A DNA stretch of 64,000 bases from Paenalicyclobacillus macrosporangiidus (GCF_900116805.1 NZ_FPBV01000004.1:62001-126000), one strand, 5' to 3'; counted from the stretch's first letter, positions 26,156 to 35,627 are shown. A program made the numbers and translations. The notes: generated by a model not told the origin, from the letters alone.

Positions 26156-27103
26156 TCACAATCGCTCCAGGATGCGCAGTTTGGCGGAACGCGCCCTCGG
26201 GTTGCCCGCGACCTCCGCCTCGCTCGGCACAATCGGTTTCCTCGTCACCAGCCTGGCCTCTGCCGTCCGGCCGCAGGTGCACACCGGAAAGTCCGGCGGG
26301 CACACGCATCCCTGGCACCACTCGGCGAACCGCCGTTTCACCAGCCGGTCTTCCAGCGAATGAAAGGTGATTACCGCCAGTCGCCCGCCGGGCGCCAGCA
26401 CCGAAAACGCACCTTCCAGGCCTTCCTGAAGCGCGCCCAACTCGTCGTTCACCGCGATGCGAAGCGCCTGAAACACCCGTCGCGCGGGGTGCGGCCCGCT
26501 TCGACGGGCGGGCGCGGGAATGGCCTCCCGCACCAGTTCCGCCAGCTCGCCGGTCGTCTCGATGCGCCCGGTCTCCCGCCGCCGGACGATGGCCCGTGCC
26601 ACCCGACGGCTGAACTTCTCCTCGCCGTACTCGAAGAAGATCCGCGCCAGCTCCTCCTCGCTCGCGCCGTTGACCAGGTCCGCCGCCGTCAGCGCCTGCC
26701 GGCGGTCCATGCGCATGTCAAGCACCGCGTCCCAGCGGTAGCTGAAGCCCCGTTCCGCTTCATCGAACTGCGGCGAGGAGACACCCAGATCGAACACCAC
26801 ACCGTCCACTAGGCCAAACCGTGCCTCCTCCACGCATCGCCGGACATAGCGGAAGTTCTCCCGCACCAGGATCACCCGGTCCCCATACGGTCTGAGCCGC
26901 TCGCCGGCATGGGCGATGGCGGTCTCGTCCTGATCGAGGGCCAAGAGGCGTCCGGAGGGTGCGCTGGCGTCGAGGATGCGCTGCGCGTGGCCGCCGCCCC
27001 CGAGCGTGCAGTCGACGTAACGTCCCCCGCCGCGCGGCGCCAAGCCGTCTACGGTCTCTTCCAGCAACACGCTGACGTGTACGAAAGACGACAATCCGTT
27101 CAT
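26156..27103 (-). CDS. rsmH: 16S rRNA m4C1402 methyltransferase RsmH (MraW)
   Basis: 315 residues. SAM motif VDCTLGGGGHAQRIL (about 30-44), ALDQDETAIAHAGERL, and the C-terminal VITFHSLEDRLVKRRF typical of RsmH. It methylates N4 of C1402 in 16S rRNA. GGGAG abuts ATG 27103, so TTG 27094 might be used instead. It follows mraZ by 27 bp, the family standard. Confidence 0.95.
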   Translation of the reverse strand: MNGLSSFVHVSVLLEETVDGLAPRGGGRYVDCTLGGGGHAQRILDASAPSGRLLALDQDETAIAHAGERLRPYGDRVILVRENFRYVRRCVEEARFGLVDGVVFDLGVSSPQFDEAERGFSYRWDAVLDMRMDRRQALTAADLVNGASEEELARIFFEYGEEKFSRRVARAIVRRRETGRIETTGELAELVREAIPAPARRSGPHPARRVFQALRIAVNDELGALQEGLEGAFSVLAPGGRLAVITFHSLEDRLVKRRFAEWCQGCVCPPDFPVCTCGRTAEARLVTRKPIVPSEAEVAGNPRARSAKLRILERL

Positions 27104-27130
27104 CTCCCAGCCCGGCCGCGCCCGCGCGGG

Positions 27131-27562
27131 TCACAGATCGAGATCGACCAGTTTTTCCGCGATCTCGGCGAACGACTGTGACGCCTCCTCCGCGTACGAC
27201 GACCACAGGACATGGCTCCAAATTTCCACACGATTCGACACACCGAGGACGACAACATCTCTGTCTAGCTTTGCGTAGTCCCGCAGTCCGGCCGGGATCA
27301 GCACACGTCCTTGCTTGTCCGGCTCACACACGGTCGCTCCCGAGAAAAAGAAACGCACAAACGCCCTGGCGTCGGCCCGTGTCATGGGCAGGCGCTTCAA
27401 TTTCGCCTCTAACGTCTCCCACTCGGACATGGGGTATACGAACAGACAGGTGTCGAGGCCGCGGGTCATCACAAACGACGGACCCAGCTCGTCGCGAAAC
27501 TTCACGGGCAAGGTGACTCGTCCCTTGTCATCCAGCGTGTGCTGGTACTCGCCCATGAACAC
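27131..27562 (-). CDS. mraZ: transcriptional regulator MraZ
   Basis: 143 residues with two AbrB/SpoVT-like swapped-hairpin domains: [20 protein letters not shown] at the N-terminus and [19 protein letters not shown] in the middle. MraZ forms rings and binds short repeats in its own promoter, controlling dcw expression. Four such repeats lie 29-62 bp upstream, so autoregulation is likely. Confidence 0.95.
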   Translation of the reverse strand: MFMGEYQHTLDDKGRVTLPVKFRDELGPSFVMTRGLDTCLFVYPMSEWETLEAKLKRLPMTRADARAFVRFFFSGATVCEPDKQGRVLIPAGLRDYAKLDRDVVVLGVSNRVEIWSHVLWSSYAEEASQSFAEIAEKLVDLDL

Positions 27563-27590
27563 GCGACCCTCACCACCTCACCCCAGTAGT

Positions 27591-27624
27591 CCACTTTACC
27601 CCACTTTCCCCCACTGCTCACCAC
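27591..27624 (-). promoter_or_regulatory. four MraZ boxes at exact 10-bp spacing
   Basis: On the minus strand GTGG occurs at 27621-27624, 27611-27614, 27601-27604 and 27591-27594, an exact 10-bp period. Two copies read AAAGTGG, matching the MraZ box known in other bacteria. One helical turn between boxes suits the ring-shaped MraZ oligomer. No convincing -35/-10 pair could be fixed beside them. Confidence 0.75.
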
Positions 27625-27730
27625 TGTGGTAAGGTTTTCGCCCCACGCGGAAAAATTCCTGCCTGTTTGCCGCCGATTTTCGAAAGATCTTGTTCGGCCG
27701 CCCGGATGCCTGTGAAGGCATTGAGGTCCA

Positions 27731-27772
27731 TAGAAAAGAACCACCCTGCCGGCGCCCCCCGGCAGAGTGGTT
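27731..27772 (-). terminator. rho-independent terminator of bshC
   Basis: Minus-strand hairpin AACCAC-A-CTGCCGG with its complement (27739-27772) followed by TTCTTTTC. It closes bshC and separates it from mraZ. Confidence 0.85.
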
Positions 27773-27822
27773 CCACAAGATATTCCGTTCCCGCATGCTC
27801 AGGGAATCCTGTGGCCTGTCCG

Positions 27823-29460
27823 TCACAGGCGCACGTGGTAGACTGCGCCGGGTTGAGTGAAATCCCCCCAAAACGGGAGCTCTCCCAACCAGGCGAGGCC
27901 AAACTGCGTCCAGATGTTCAGCGGGCACAGGCGGCGTTCCTGCGCGCTGCCGTCCGTCCATAGCCAGCGCTCGATGTGCCGCAGCTGCCGCACCTCCGCC
28001 TCGTGCCGGATCTCGAACAACCGGCGCGCCTTTGCCTCGGTCCGCGCGATGCCCGCCTTCTCCCGTTCCAACTGCCGGTGCGCGATGGCCGCTACCTGCG
28101 GGCCGAGATCCGCCAGAGCATCCGCGAACGCCTGCCACCGGCGTTCGCTCTCCTGCACAAACCCGGCCATCGCCTCGGCCACGCGGTCAATCCCCAGACG
28201 GCTCAGCGCCGGCGAGACCAAGTCCACCGGCCGCGAACCCATCTCGTCCGGCACGGCCCATTTCTCCATGTTGCGCACTACGCTCGGCGGGTAGACCTGC
28301 ACGCGATCCCGCAGGACGAGCGGCGGCAGGCGATGGCCATGCGCATGAAACACACCGCGCGCCAACGCATGGTACGCAATCTCGGCCGGCCCCCCCACAT
28401 ACGCGAGGACCGGCAGCAGCGTGTCCTGGACCACCGGCCGCAGGAGCACGTTGGAGCTGAAAGCGGTCGGACGCTCCTCCGCCAGGCGCAACCAATCGTC
28501 TGCAGGCAGACGCAGGCTGTGCCCGCGCGCCTGCAGATGGCCGCCGCCCGCATCCTCGACGACGAACCGGCGCCCCCGTTCATCCACGTAAAACAGGGTG
28601 GTGTTTGCGGCGTCCCGGACCACCGCCGGCTCGATGCCAAGTCGCTCCACCGCCGCGTACGCTTCGTCCAGCGCCGCCCGCACCCCTTCGCGGCGTGAGA
28701 TGGCACGCCGCCACACGGGGCGCACCAATTGCCGCAAGTCCGGCAGGCAGGGGTCGAGCACCACCAATCCCAGCGGTTCCACCAAGCGCCACAACAGACG
28801 GGTGAACCACTCCGCCATCGTACCGCCCGGCAGAAAGGCCTCCCGGATGCCGGCGAGCACGTCCGCTTTGTCCGGCGCGTCCGGCAGCCATCTGTAGGCC
28901 TCTTCCAAGACCCGCTCCACCTCAGCCGGCGCCGGCCGGACGTGGTGGACCATCTGGCGTTCCGGCACGTGCGTCGTCAGGTGCAGACGCCGTACCTCGT
29001 CGGCGCCGTCCAGGACGTAGGCGTGGTTGACCTCCGCCCAGTCGTGGTCTTCAGAGGCCACCCAAAAGACCGGCACCACCGGCCGCCCCAACGCCTGTTC
29101 CAGACGATGCGCCAAGCCGATGGCGCTGAGCGCCTTGTAGACGGTGTACAGCGGCCCGGTGAACAGGCCGGCCTGTTGCCCCGTGACGACCGCCACGCTC
29201 TCTGGATCGCGCAGACGGGCCAGCTGGGCCAGGGCCGGCGCCGGTGCCCCGAGGCGCGTCATGTACGCCTCCAGCGCGCGGACCAGCGCCTCCCGATGCG
29301 CCGCCGGAAACCGCGGCAACAGATCCGCCGCGCGCATCCGGTAGGTTTCGACACGGCGCGGGTCCTGCCCGTCAAACAAGTGGGCCACCGTTGCAAAGGA
29401 TTGCTGGTGAAGGTCTGTCAACCGGTTCCCGCTGGACTCCGGTCTCCGTGTCCACTGCAT
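27823..29460 (-). CDS. bshC: bacillithiol synthase (cysteine-adding) BshC
   Basis: 545 residues, BshC/YllA family (SVAVVTGQQAGLFTGPLYTV, PVFWVASEDHDWAEVNHAY, each characteristic). It adds cysteine to GlcN-malate to finish bacillithiol, the main low-molecular-weight thiol of many Bacillota. A C-terminal coiled coil (about 430-500) is present as in the B. subtilis structure. As in Bacillus it lies just upstream of mraZ. Its own terminator shows separate transcription. Confidence 0.95.
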   Translation of the reverse strand: MQWTRRPESSGNRLTDLHQQSFATVAHLFDGQDPRRVETYRMRAADLLPRFPAAHREALVRALEAYMTRLGAPAPALAQLARLRDPESVAVVTGQQAGLFTGPLYTVYKALSAIGLAHRLEQALGRPVVPVFWVASEDHDWAEVNHAYVLDGADEVRRLHLTTHVPERQMVHHVRPAPAEVERVLEEAYRWLPDAPDKADVLAGIREAFLPGGTMAEWFTRLLWRLVEPLGLVVLDPCLPDLRQLVRPVWRRAISRREGVRAALDEAYAAVERLGIEPAVVRDAANTTLFYVDERGRRFVVEDAGGGHLQARGHSLRLPADDWLRLAEERPTAFSSNVLLRPVVQDTLLPVLAYVGGPAEIAYHALARGVFHAHGHRLPPLVLRDRVQVYPPSVVRNMEKWAVPDEMGSRPVDLVSPALSRLGIDRVAEAMAGFVQESERRWQAFADALADLGPQVAAIAHRQLEREKAGIARTEAKARRLFEIRHEAEVRQLRHIERWLWTDGSAQERRLCPLNIWTQFGLAWLGELPFWGDFTQPGAVYHVRL

Positions 29461-29487
29461 GGCTCCCTCTCCCTCGCTTCGCCGTCC

Positions 29488-30504
29488 TCAATACGCGCGC
29501 TGGTACGGCTGGGGAACCGACACGGGCTTGTTCAGCCGCCGAGCCGCGGTGTGCGCCCAGTGCTTGTCGCGCAGAAAACCGCGCGCCACCGCCACCATGT
29601 CTGCGCGCCCCTCCTGCACGACCGCGTCGGCGAGCAGCGGGTCATCGAGCATGCCGACGCTCGCCACCACCGCGCCCGTCGCGCGCTTGATGGCGTCCGC
29701 AAACGGCACCTGGTACCCGGCGTACGACTTGGGAGCCACCGGCACGTTGCCGCCCGAACTCACGTCGATGACGTCCACGCCCGCTTCCAGGAACGCACGA
29801 CAGTACAGGATCATGTCGTCCATGGTGTACCCGTCCGGGCTGTACTCGGAGCCGGAGACCCGGATGAACACCGGCATGTCATCGGGCACCGCCTCGCGCA
29901 CCGCACGCACCACCCGCAGCGGGAAGCGCACCCGGTTCTCCGGCGAACCCCCGTACGCGTCCGTACGCTGGTTGCTCAGAGGAGAGAGGAACTGATGCAA
30001 CAGATAGCCATGGGCGCCGTGGATCTCGATGACGTCGAAACCCGCCTGCACCGCGCGTTTGGCCGCGGCGGCAAAAGCCCGTTCGATGGCATCCAGGTTC
30101 TCTTCGTCCAATACCACCGGCTTCTGGTAGTGTTCGCTGAACGGGATCGCAGACGGAGCGACAATGGGCTCTGACACATCGGCCTTCCGGCCGGCATGAC
30201 CGAGCTGGACGCCGATTTTCGTGCCCCAGCGGTGCGCAAAATTGACCACGCGAGCTATTCCCTCCACCTGCTCGTCCGACCACAGGCCGAGGTCCCGCTC
30301 GCTGATGCGTCCGCGGGACTCCACCGCCGTGGCCTCGACGAACATCAATCCCGCACCGCCCAGGGCGAGCGACCCGTAGTGGACGATGTGCCAATCGTTG
30401 ACACGACCGTCCGGGCCCGCCTGGTACTGGCACATCGGCGAGACAATCACGCGGTTCTTGAAGGTCACACCGCGCAGCGTGATAGGATCAAACAATTCGG
30501 GCAT
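29488..30504 (-). CDS. namA: NADPH dehydrogenase NamA/YqjM (Old Yellow Enzyme)
   Basis: 338 residues. FMN TIM-barrel of the YqjM subclass: IVSPMCQY has the redox-tuning Cys and Tyr, HGAHGYLLHQFLSP the substrate-binding His pair, and RTDAYGGSPENRVRF and VARGFLRDKHWAHTAA the phosphate and C-terminal Arg-finger regions. It reduces activated C=C bonds of enones and maleimides and may serve oxidative or electrophile defence. It is 38 bp beyond the leucine-degradation operon and may be co-transcribed. Confidence 0.92.
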   Translation of the reverse strand: MPELFDPITLRGVTFKNRVIVSPMCQYQAGPDGRVNDWHIVHYGSLALGGAGLMFVEATAVESRGRISERDLGLWSDEQVEGIARVVNFAHRWGTKIGVQLGHAGRKADVSEPIVAPSAIPFSEHYQKPVVLDEENLDAIERAFAAAAKRAVQAGFDVIEIHGAHGYLLHQFLSPLSNQRTDAYGGSPENRVRFPLRVVRAVREAVPDDMPVFIRVSGSEYSPDGYTMDDMILYCRAFLEAGVDVIDVSSGGNVPVAPKSYAGYQVPFADAIKRATGAVVASVGMLDDPLLADAVVQEGRADMVAVARGFLRDKHWAHTAARRLNKPVSVPQPYQRAY

Positions 30505-30542
30505 GCGTCCACTCCCTCTCTGTCTGTCGCGAAAGTCGCGCC

Positions 30543-32081
30543 TTATACAGGATACACCGGATGGCGGCGTCGGCCAAAATCGAGCCGTTTCGACCGGTAC
30601 ACCGCGAGCCGGGCCGACACCTCCTCGCGCAACCGGTCCGGATGGATGACCGCGTCCACCACCAATTCCGACGCCAGGCGGAAGATGTCGATGTCCTGCC
30701 GGTATTCCTCCCGCTTCGCGGCGACGAACGCCGCCCGCTCCGCCTCCGGCAACGCTTGAATCTTGTTGCTGTACACCGCGTTCACCGCTGCCTCGGGCCC
30801 CATGACGGCAATCTCGGCGTTTGGGAACGCCAGGCAGACGTCCGGTTCAAACGCCGGTCCCGCCATCGCGTACAGACCGGCCCCGTACGCCTTGCGGACG
30901 ATCACGCTCATCTTCGGCACGGTAGCTTCCGACACGGCGGCAATCAGTTTGGCGCCGTGGCGGATGATGCCGGCGCGCTCCACCTTGGTCCCAATCATGA
31001 AGCCGGGCACGTCCGCCAAGAACACCAAAGGGATCCGGAACGCGTCGCAGAGCGTGATGAAACGGGCCGCCTTGTCGGACGAGTCGACGAACAGCACCCC
31101 GCCCTTGACGCGGGGCTGGTTGGCGACGATGCCAACCACCTGCCCGCCGATTCGCCCGAGGCCGGTGATGATTTCGGGCGCGAACAATTTCTTGATCTCA
31201 TACCACGACCCGGCGTCTATCAGCCGGTCGATGACCTCATACATATTGAAAGGCGCGTTCGGATTGCCGGGGATCACCTGGGACAACGGCCGGTCGAAGG
31301 GGACCGGGTCGCAGGGCGGCGCCGTCGGGGGCGCCTCCTCCCAGTGGGATGGCAGGTAGGACAGGTACGCCCGGGCGGACGCGATGGCCTCGTGCTCATC
31401 GGCCGCCAGGACGTCCCCGCAACCGCTCACCGTGCAGTGCATCCGCGCCCCACCCATCTCCTCCAGCGTCACCTTTTCGCCGATGACCATCTCCGCCATC
31501 CGGGGTGAACCCAGGTACATGCTGGCGTTTCCCTCGACCATGATGACCAGATCGCAAAACGCCGGGATGTAGGCCCCGCCCGCCGCCGAGGGACCGAACA
31601 AGACGCAGACCTGCGGGATGGCCCCGGACAGGCGCACCTGGTTGTAAAAGATGCGGCCCGCCCCGCGCCGGCCGGGAAACATCTCCACCTGGTCGGTGAT
31701 GCGCGCACCCGCCGAGTCCACCAGGTACACCAGCGGAATGCGCAGCTTCTCCGCCGTCTCCTGGATGCGGATGATCTTCTCGACGGTCCTCCATCCCCAA
31801 CTGCCCGCCTTCACGGTGCTGTCGTTGGCCATGACCGCCACGGGACGGCCGTCCACCCGTCCGATGCCGGTGACCACCCCGTCGGCCGGGAGATCGTCCA
31901 CCAGACTGTTGGCGAGCAGCCCGTCCTCCGTCTCCAGGCCGTCATCGAACAGAAGCCGCAATCGATCGCGCACGAACAGCTTGCCGGCTTCCCGGTTCTT
32001 CTCATGATAGCGCGGCGGCCCTCCCGCCTTCGCCCGCGCCTCCCGCTCTGCCAGGAACTCCTGCCGTGCATCGCCGGCCAT
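30543..32081 (-). CDS. yngE: acyl-CoA carboxylase carboxyltransferase (YngE-like, methylcrotonyl-CoA)
   Basis: 512 residues. Two crotonase-type halves of a biotin-dependent carboxyltransferase, with LVDSAGARITDQ and PSAAGGAYIPAF (N half) and VDSSDKAARFITLCDAF, ADVPGFMIG and RKAYGAGLYAMAG (C half). Paired with the biotin carboxylase and carrier in this operon it carboxylates an acyl-CoA; beside HMG-CoA lyase and an enoyl-CoA hydratase, 3-methylcrotonyl-CoA is the likely substrate. ATG 32081 begins the conserved part; the frame reaches 32147. Confidence 0.9.
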   Translation of the reverse strand: MAGDARQEFLAEREARAKAGGPPRYHEKNREAGKLFVRDRLRLLFDDGLETEDGLLANSLVDDLPADGVVTGIGRVDGRPVAVMANDSTVKAGSWGWRTVEKIIRIQETAEKLRIPLVYLVDSAGARITDQVEMFPGRRGAGRIFYNQVRLSGAIPQVCVLFGPSAAGGAYIPAFCDLVIMVEGNASMYLGSPRMAEMVIGEKVTLEEMGGARMHCTVSGCGDVLAADEHEAIASARAYLSYLPSHWEEAPPTAPPCDPVPFDRPLSQVIPGNPNAPFNMYEVIDRLIDAGSWYEIKKLFAPEIITGLGRIGGQVVGIVANQPRVKGGVLFVDSSDKAARFITLCDAFRIPLVFLADVPGFMIGTKVERAGIIRHGAKLIAAVSEATVPKMSVIVRKAYGAGLYAMAGPAFEPDVCLAFPNAEIAVMGPEAAVNAVYSNKIQALPEAERAAFVAAKREEYRQDIDIFRLASELVVDAVIHPDRLREEVSARLAVYRSKRLDFGRRRHPVYPV

Positions 32082-32169
32082 GACGCCACCCCCATGAGAT
32101 TTCCTCTGTGTCGCGGCCCGTGTGCCGTTGGGTGCACAGGCCGGCATCCGTCTCCCGCGTCGGGCTCCC

Positions 32170-32952
32170 CTACCGGCCCTGATAGCGCGGCTTGCGTTTC
32201 TCCGCGAAGGCCGCCAGCCCTTCCCGCCGGTCCTCGGTGGGAATGACGCGCTCGTACGCCGCCCGCTCCAGCGCCAGGCCGGTGGCCAGGTCGGCGTTCA
32301 CCCCGTGATCCACCGCCCATTTCGCCTGCCGCACCGCCACCGGGCCGTTTTGCGCGATCTCTTCGGCCAGCGCCCGTGCGGCGGCCCGTGCTTCGCCCTC
32401 CGGCACCACCTGGTTGACCAGGCCGATGGCCAACGCCTCCTCGACCGGGATCCGGCGCGCCGTGAAGATCAGTTCCTTCGCCTTCGCCACCCCGACGAGC
32501 CGCGGCAGCCGCTGGGTTCCGCCGGCTCCGGGGAGGATGGCGAGGCTCGTCTCCGTCAGGCCGAGACGCACCCCCCGCGCCGCCACCCGCAGGTCGCACG
32601 CCATCGCGAGCTCGAGCCCCCCGCCAAAGGCGGAGCCCTCCAGGGCCGCGATGACCGGCATCGGCAACGCGGCCACCTGTTCGACGACCGCGCGGATGCC
32701 ATCCACCGTCCGCCGCACCTGCCCCTCGTCCATGCCGCGGCGTTCCTTCAGATCCGCGCCGGCGCAGAACGCCTTGTTCCCCGCCCCGGTGAGGATGACG
32801 GCGCGCACGTCCGGATCGTGTCGAAGGTCGTTCAACGCCGCTTGGAGCGCCGCGACCAACGCCGCGGACAGGGCGTTGGCCGCTTCCGGCCGGTTCAGGG
32901 TGAGCGTCACCACCCCGCCGTCCGCCTCCCGCAACAGCACGTCGTCAGCCAC
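32170..32952 (-). CDS. yngF: enoyl-CoA hydratase (YngF-like, methylglutaconyl-CoA)
   Basis: 260 residues, crotonase fold. Oxyanion-hole segments KAFCAGADLKER and EGSAFGGGLELAMACDLRVA and both catalytic Glu (ETSLAILPGAGGTQRLPR) are present. In this operon the likely step is hydration of 3-methylglutaconyl-CoA to HMG-CoA. Start GTG 32952 lies 7 nt after AGGAGGTGG and overlaps the yngG stop by 8 bp; the longer frame to 33162 is antisense-like noise. Confidence 0.9.
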   Translation of the reverse strand: MADDVLLREADGGVVTLTLNRPEAANALSAALVAALQAALNDLRHDPDVRAVILTGAGNKAFCAGADLKERRGMDEGQVRRTVDGIRAVVEQVAALPMPVIAALEGSAFGGGLELAMACDLRVAARGVRLGLTETSLAILPGAGGTQRLPRLVGVAKAKELIFTARRIPVEEALAIGLVNQVVPEGEARAAARALAEEIAQNGPVAVRQAKWAVDHGVNADLATGLALERAAYERVIPTEDRREGLAAFAEKRKPRYQGR

Positions 32953-33895
32953 GGCCCGCCACCTCCTGATCGCCCCCCGCCCCGGCGGCCCTGGCGGCCT
33001 GGCCGCGGCGGACCGCGCTGGCATGGCTCGCGAGCGCCTTCCCGAGTGCCTGCTCGAGCCAACGGGTGGTCTCGGCCAGCGCCGCCTCGTCCACGCCGGT
33101 CGAAACGCCCATCCGGTGCAGCAGATACACCACATCCTCGGTCGCCACATTGCCGGTCGCACCGGGTGCGTACGGGCAGCCGCCGAGGCCGCCCGCCGAC
33201 GCGTCGAACCGCCGGACCCCCGCCGTCATCCCGGCCACGATGTTCGCCAAGGCCGTCCCATAGGTGTCGTGAAAGTGCAATGCCACCCGATGCAGAGGCA
33301 CCTCCCGTGCCAGCGCGGAGACGACGGCCATGACCTGCGTCGGGACGGCGACGCCGATGGTGTCCCCGATGGACAGCTCATCCACGCCCAGCTCCAGCAG
33401 GCGACAGGCGATCCCCACAACCTGGTCCACCGCCACCCGGCCCTCGTAGGGGCATCCGAAGGCCGTCGACACGTAGCCGCGCACCGGCAAGCCCGCCGCC
33501 TTTGCGCCGGAGATGACCGGCGCAAGCACCGGATAGGTGTCGGAGATGGACTTGTTGATGTTCTTTCGATTGTGCGTCTCGCTCGCCGACAGGAAGACGT
33601 TCACGCCCCCGACGCCGGCTTGCAGGGCGCGCTCCAGCCCCCGCTCGTTCGGGACCAGGGCGCTGTACACCACGCCCGGGCGGCGCTCGATGCGCCGCAT
33701 CACCTCGTCTGCGTCCGCCAGCTGCGGGATCCACTTGGGATGCACAAAACTGGTGACCTCGATGGACCGGAACCCCGCAGCGGCCAATCGGTCGACCAAC
33801 TCCACCTTGACCTCGGCCGGCACCGGGCGCGCTTCGTTCTGCAACCCGTCCCGCGGCCCGACCTCGTACAGGCAAACCGCCTCCGGTAGGTTCAT
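32945..33895 (-). CDS. yngG: hydroxymethylglutaryl-CoA lyase (YngG-like)
   Basis: 316 residues. DRE-TIM barrel with YEVGPRDGLQNE (catalytic Arg-Asp), FHDTYGTALANIV (metal His) and the lyase signature GGLGGCPYAPGATGNVATED with its catalytic Cys. It cleaves HMG-CoA to acetyl-CoA and acetoacetate, the end of leucine breakdown. ATG 33895 follows GGGGAGGCGG; 19 bp separate it from the carrier gene. Confidence 0.93.
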   Translation of the reverse strand: MNLPEAVCLYEVGPRDGLQNEARPVPAEVKVELVDRLAAAGFRSIEVTSFVHPKWIPQLADADEVMRRIERRPGVVYSALVPNERGLERALQAGVGGVNVFLSASETHNRKNINKSISDTYPVLAPVISGAKAAGLPVRGYVSTAFGCPYEGRVAVDQVVGIACRLLELGVDELSIGDTIGVAVPTQVMAVVSALAREVPLHRVALHFHDTYGTALANIVAGMTAGVRRFDASAGGLGGCPYAPGATGNVATEDVVYLLHRMGVSTGVDEAALAETTRWLEQALGKALASHASAVRRGQAARAAGAGGDQEVAGRG

Positions 33896-33914
33896 CGTCC
33901 CCGCCTCCCCTGCC

Positions 33915-34130
33915 TCAGGGCTCCAGCTCCAACAATACGTCCCCCTCGTCGACGAACACACCCTCCTGCGCGGCGATGCGGCGGACCGTCCCCGCCGCCT
34001 CCGCGGCCACGGGCACCTCCATTTTCATCGACTCCAACACGACCACGTCCTGGCCCGCCGTCACCGAATCGCCCACCTTCACCAACACCTGCAGCACCGT
34101 TCCGGCCATACTCGCCCGGACCTCCGCCAT
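33915..34130 (-). CDS. yngHB: biotinyl carrier protein of acyl-CoA carboxylase (YngHB-like)
   Basis: 71 residues, a single biotinyl/lipoyl domain with ESMKMEVPV (Lys36 of the MKM motif is the biotin site) flanked by the mirrored beta hammerhead (MAGTVLQVLVKVGDSV, then AGTVRRIAAQEGVFV). A stand-alone carrier of this size next to yngHA matches B. subtilis yngHB. It overlaps nothing and starts 7 bp after the biotin carboxylase stop. Confidence 0.93.
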   Translation of the reverse strand: MAEVRASMAGTVLQVLVKVGDSVTAGQDVVVLESMKMEVPVAAEAAGTVRRIAAQEGVFVDEGDVLLELEP

Positions 34131-34137
34131 CTGCGCG

Positions 34138-35508
34138 TCACCCTTCCTGTCCGTCTGTGCGGGTGGATCCTTCTTTCTGCAACGAAGCGATGAAATCGGT
34201 CGTCGTCCGCCCTTCTGAAAACGCTTGCGCGGCAGCGATGCGTCGCAGGAGCGGCAGGTTCGTCTGAATGCCCTCGACCACGTATTCGTCCAGGGCGCGG
34301 CGCAACCGACGCACCGCCTCCGCGCGGTCCCGACCGTGCACAATCAACTTGCCGATCATCGCGTCGTAATACGGCGTGACGGTCGATCCGCTGACGACCC
34401 CGACATCATTCCGGATCCCGTCGCCTTCGGGCAGCGCCAGCCGCGTGATGGTGCCCGGCGACGGGAGCATGCGCTCGGGGTCCTCGGCGTAGACCCGGCA
34501 TTCGATGGCGTGCCCATCACACCGCAGATCCTCCTGCCGGAACGGCAACGGTTCGCCCGACGCCACCCGCAGTTGCCACTCCACCAGGTCCAGGCCGGTG
34601 ATCATCTCCGTCACCGGGTGCTCCACCTGCAGACGTGTATTCATCTCGAGGAAATAGAACCGTCGCGCTGCGTCCACCAAGAACTCGACCGTCCCCGCGT
34701 TCACGTACCCGATGGCCGACGCCGCCGACATCGCCGCCTCCCCCATCCGCCGGCGCAGCGCATCGTCCACGAAAGGCGAGGGGGCTTCCTCCATCACCTT
34801 TTGGTGCCTCCGCTGGATGGAGCACTCGCGCTCCCACAGGTACACGCCATGGCCGTGTTCGTCGAACAGCACCTGGATCTCGATGTGCCGCGCTGGCCAA
34901 ATGCACTTCTCGAGAAACAGGGTCCCGTCCCCGAAATACGCCTGGGCGTGCTGCGCATTGGCAGAAAACGCCCGCTGGAGCGCCTCCGGTCCGTCCACTG
35001 CCTGCATTCCAATGCCGCCACCGCCCGCCGACGCCTTCACCATCACCGGATAGCCGAGGCGCTCCGCCTCCTCCCAGGCTTCCTCCAGGCTTCCCAGAGC
35101 CGCTTGCGTCCCCGGCACCACCGGCACCCCCAGTGCCATCAGCCGCCGGCGCGCCTCCACCTTGCTGCCCATGGCGGCCATCGCCTCCGGACCCGGTCCG
35201 ATGAAGACGAGTCCGGCATCCCGGCACGCCTTGGCGAACGCAGGGTTCTCACTGAGAAAGCCGTACCCCGGATGGACGGCGTCCGCGCCCGTTCGCCGCG
35301 CGGCATCCAGAATGGCTTCCGTACGCAGATAACTCCAGACGACCGGGGGCGGCCCAATCCGCACGGCCTCGTCCGCCTCCTGCACATGCGGCGCGTCCGC
35401 GTCGGCGTCCGAATACACCGCCACCGTCGCCACGCCCAGCCTCCGGCACGTGCGCAAGATGCGCCGGGCGATCTCGCCGCGATTGGCAATCAGAAGCTTT
35501 TGAACCAA
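34138..35508 (-). CDS. yngHA: biotin carboxylase of acyl-CoA carboxylase (YngHA-like)
   Basis: 456 residues. ATP-grasp enzyme: LIANRGEIARRILRTCRRLG at the start, ATP loop KASAGGGGIGMQ, EKCIWPARHIEIQVLFDE and the catalytic EMNTRLQVEHPVTE. It carboxylates the biotin carrier. TTG 35508 lies 7 nt behind GAGGAGG, better than any start in the longer frame. It is the first gene of the five-gene operon; in B. subtilis the matching operon is mother-cell (SigE) expressed, but no clear SigE promoter was found here. Confidence 0.92.
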   Translation of the reverse strand: MVQKLLIANRGEIARRILRTCRRLGVATVAVYSDADADAPHVQEADEAVRIGPPPVVWSYLRTEAILDAARRTGADAVHPGYGFLSENPAFAKACRDAGLVFIGPGPEAMAAMGSKVEARRRLMALGVPVVPGTQAALGSLEEAWEEAERLGYPVMVKASAGGGGIGMQAVDGPEALQRAFSANAQHAQAYFGDGTLFLEKCIWPARHIEIQVLFDEHGHGVYLWERECSIQRRHQKVMEEAPSPFVDDALRRRMGEAAMSAASAIGYVNAGTVEFLVDAARRFYFLEMNTRLQVEHPVTEMITGLDLVEWQLRVASGEPLPFRQEDLRCDGHAIECRVYAEDPERMLPSPGTITRLALPEGDGIRNDVGVVSGSTVTPYYDAMIGKLIVHGRDRAEAVRRLRRALDEYVVEGIQTNLPLLRRIAAAQAFSEGRTTTDFIASLQKEGSTRTDGQEG

Positions 35509-35598
35509 CGGCCTGCCTCCTCTCCCGTCGCTCCCATTTAGCGTATCAAGAACGCAGAGGGTTTGCAAAAATCGGACGGATCGGCGTATGGCCGTCCA

Positions 35599-35627
35599 TT
35601 GGTGGGCGGCGGCGGTTGTGTTACAAT
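35599..35627 (+). promoter_or_regulatory. SigA-type promoter of the SDR gene
   Basis: TTGGTG (35599-35604), 17-bp spacer and TACAAT (35622-35627). It points to the SDR gene about 95 bp downstream and lies in the 214-bp divergent spacer with yngHA. Confidence 0.55.
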
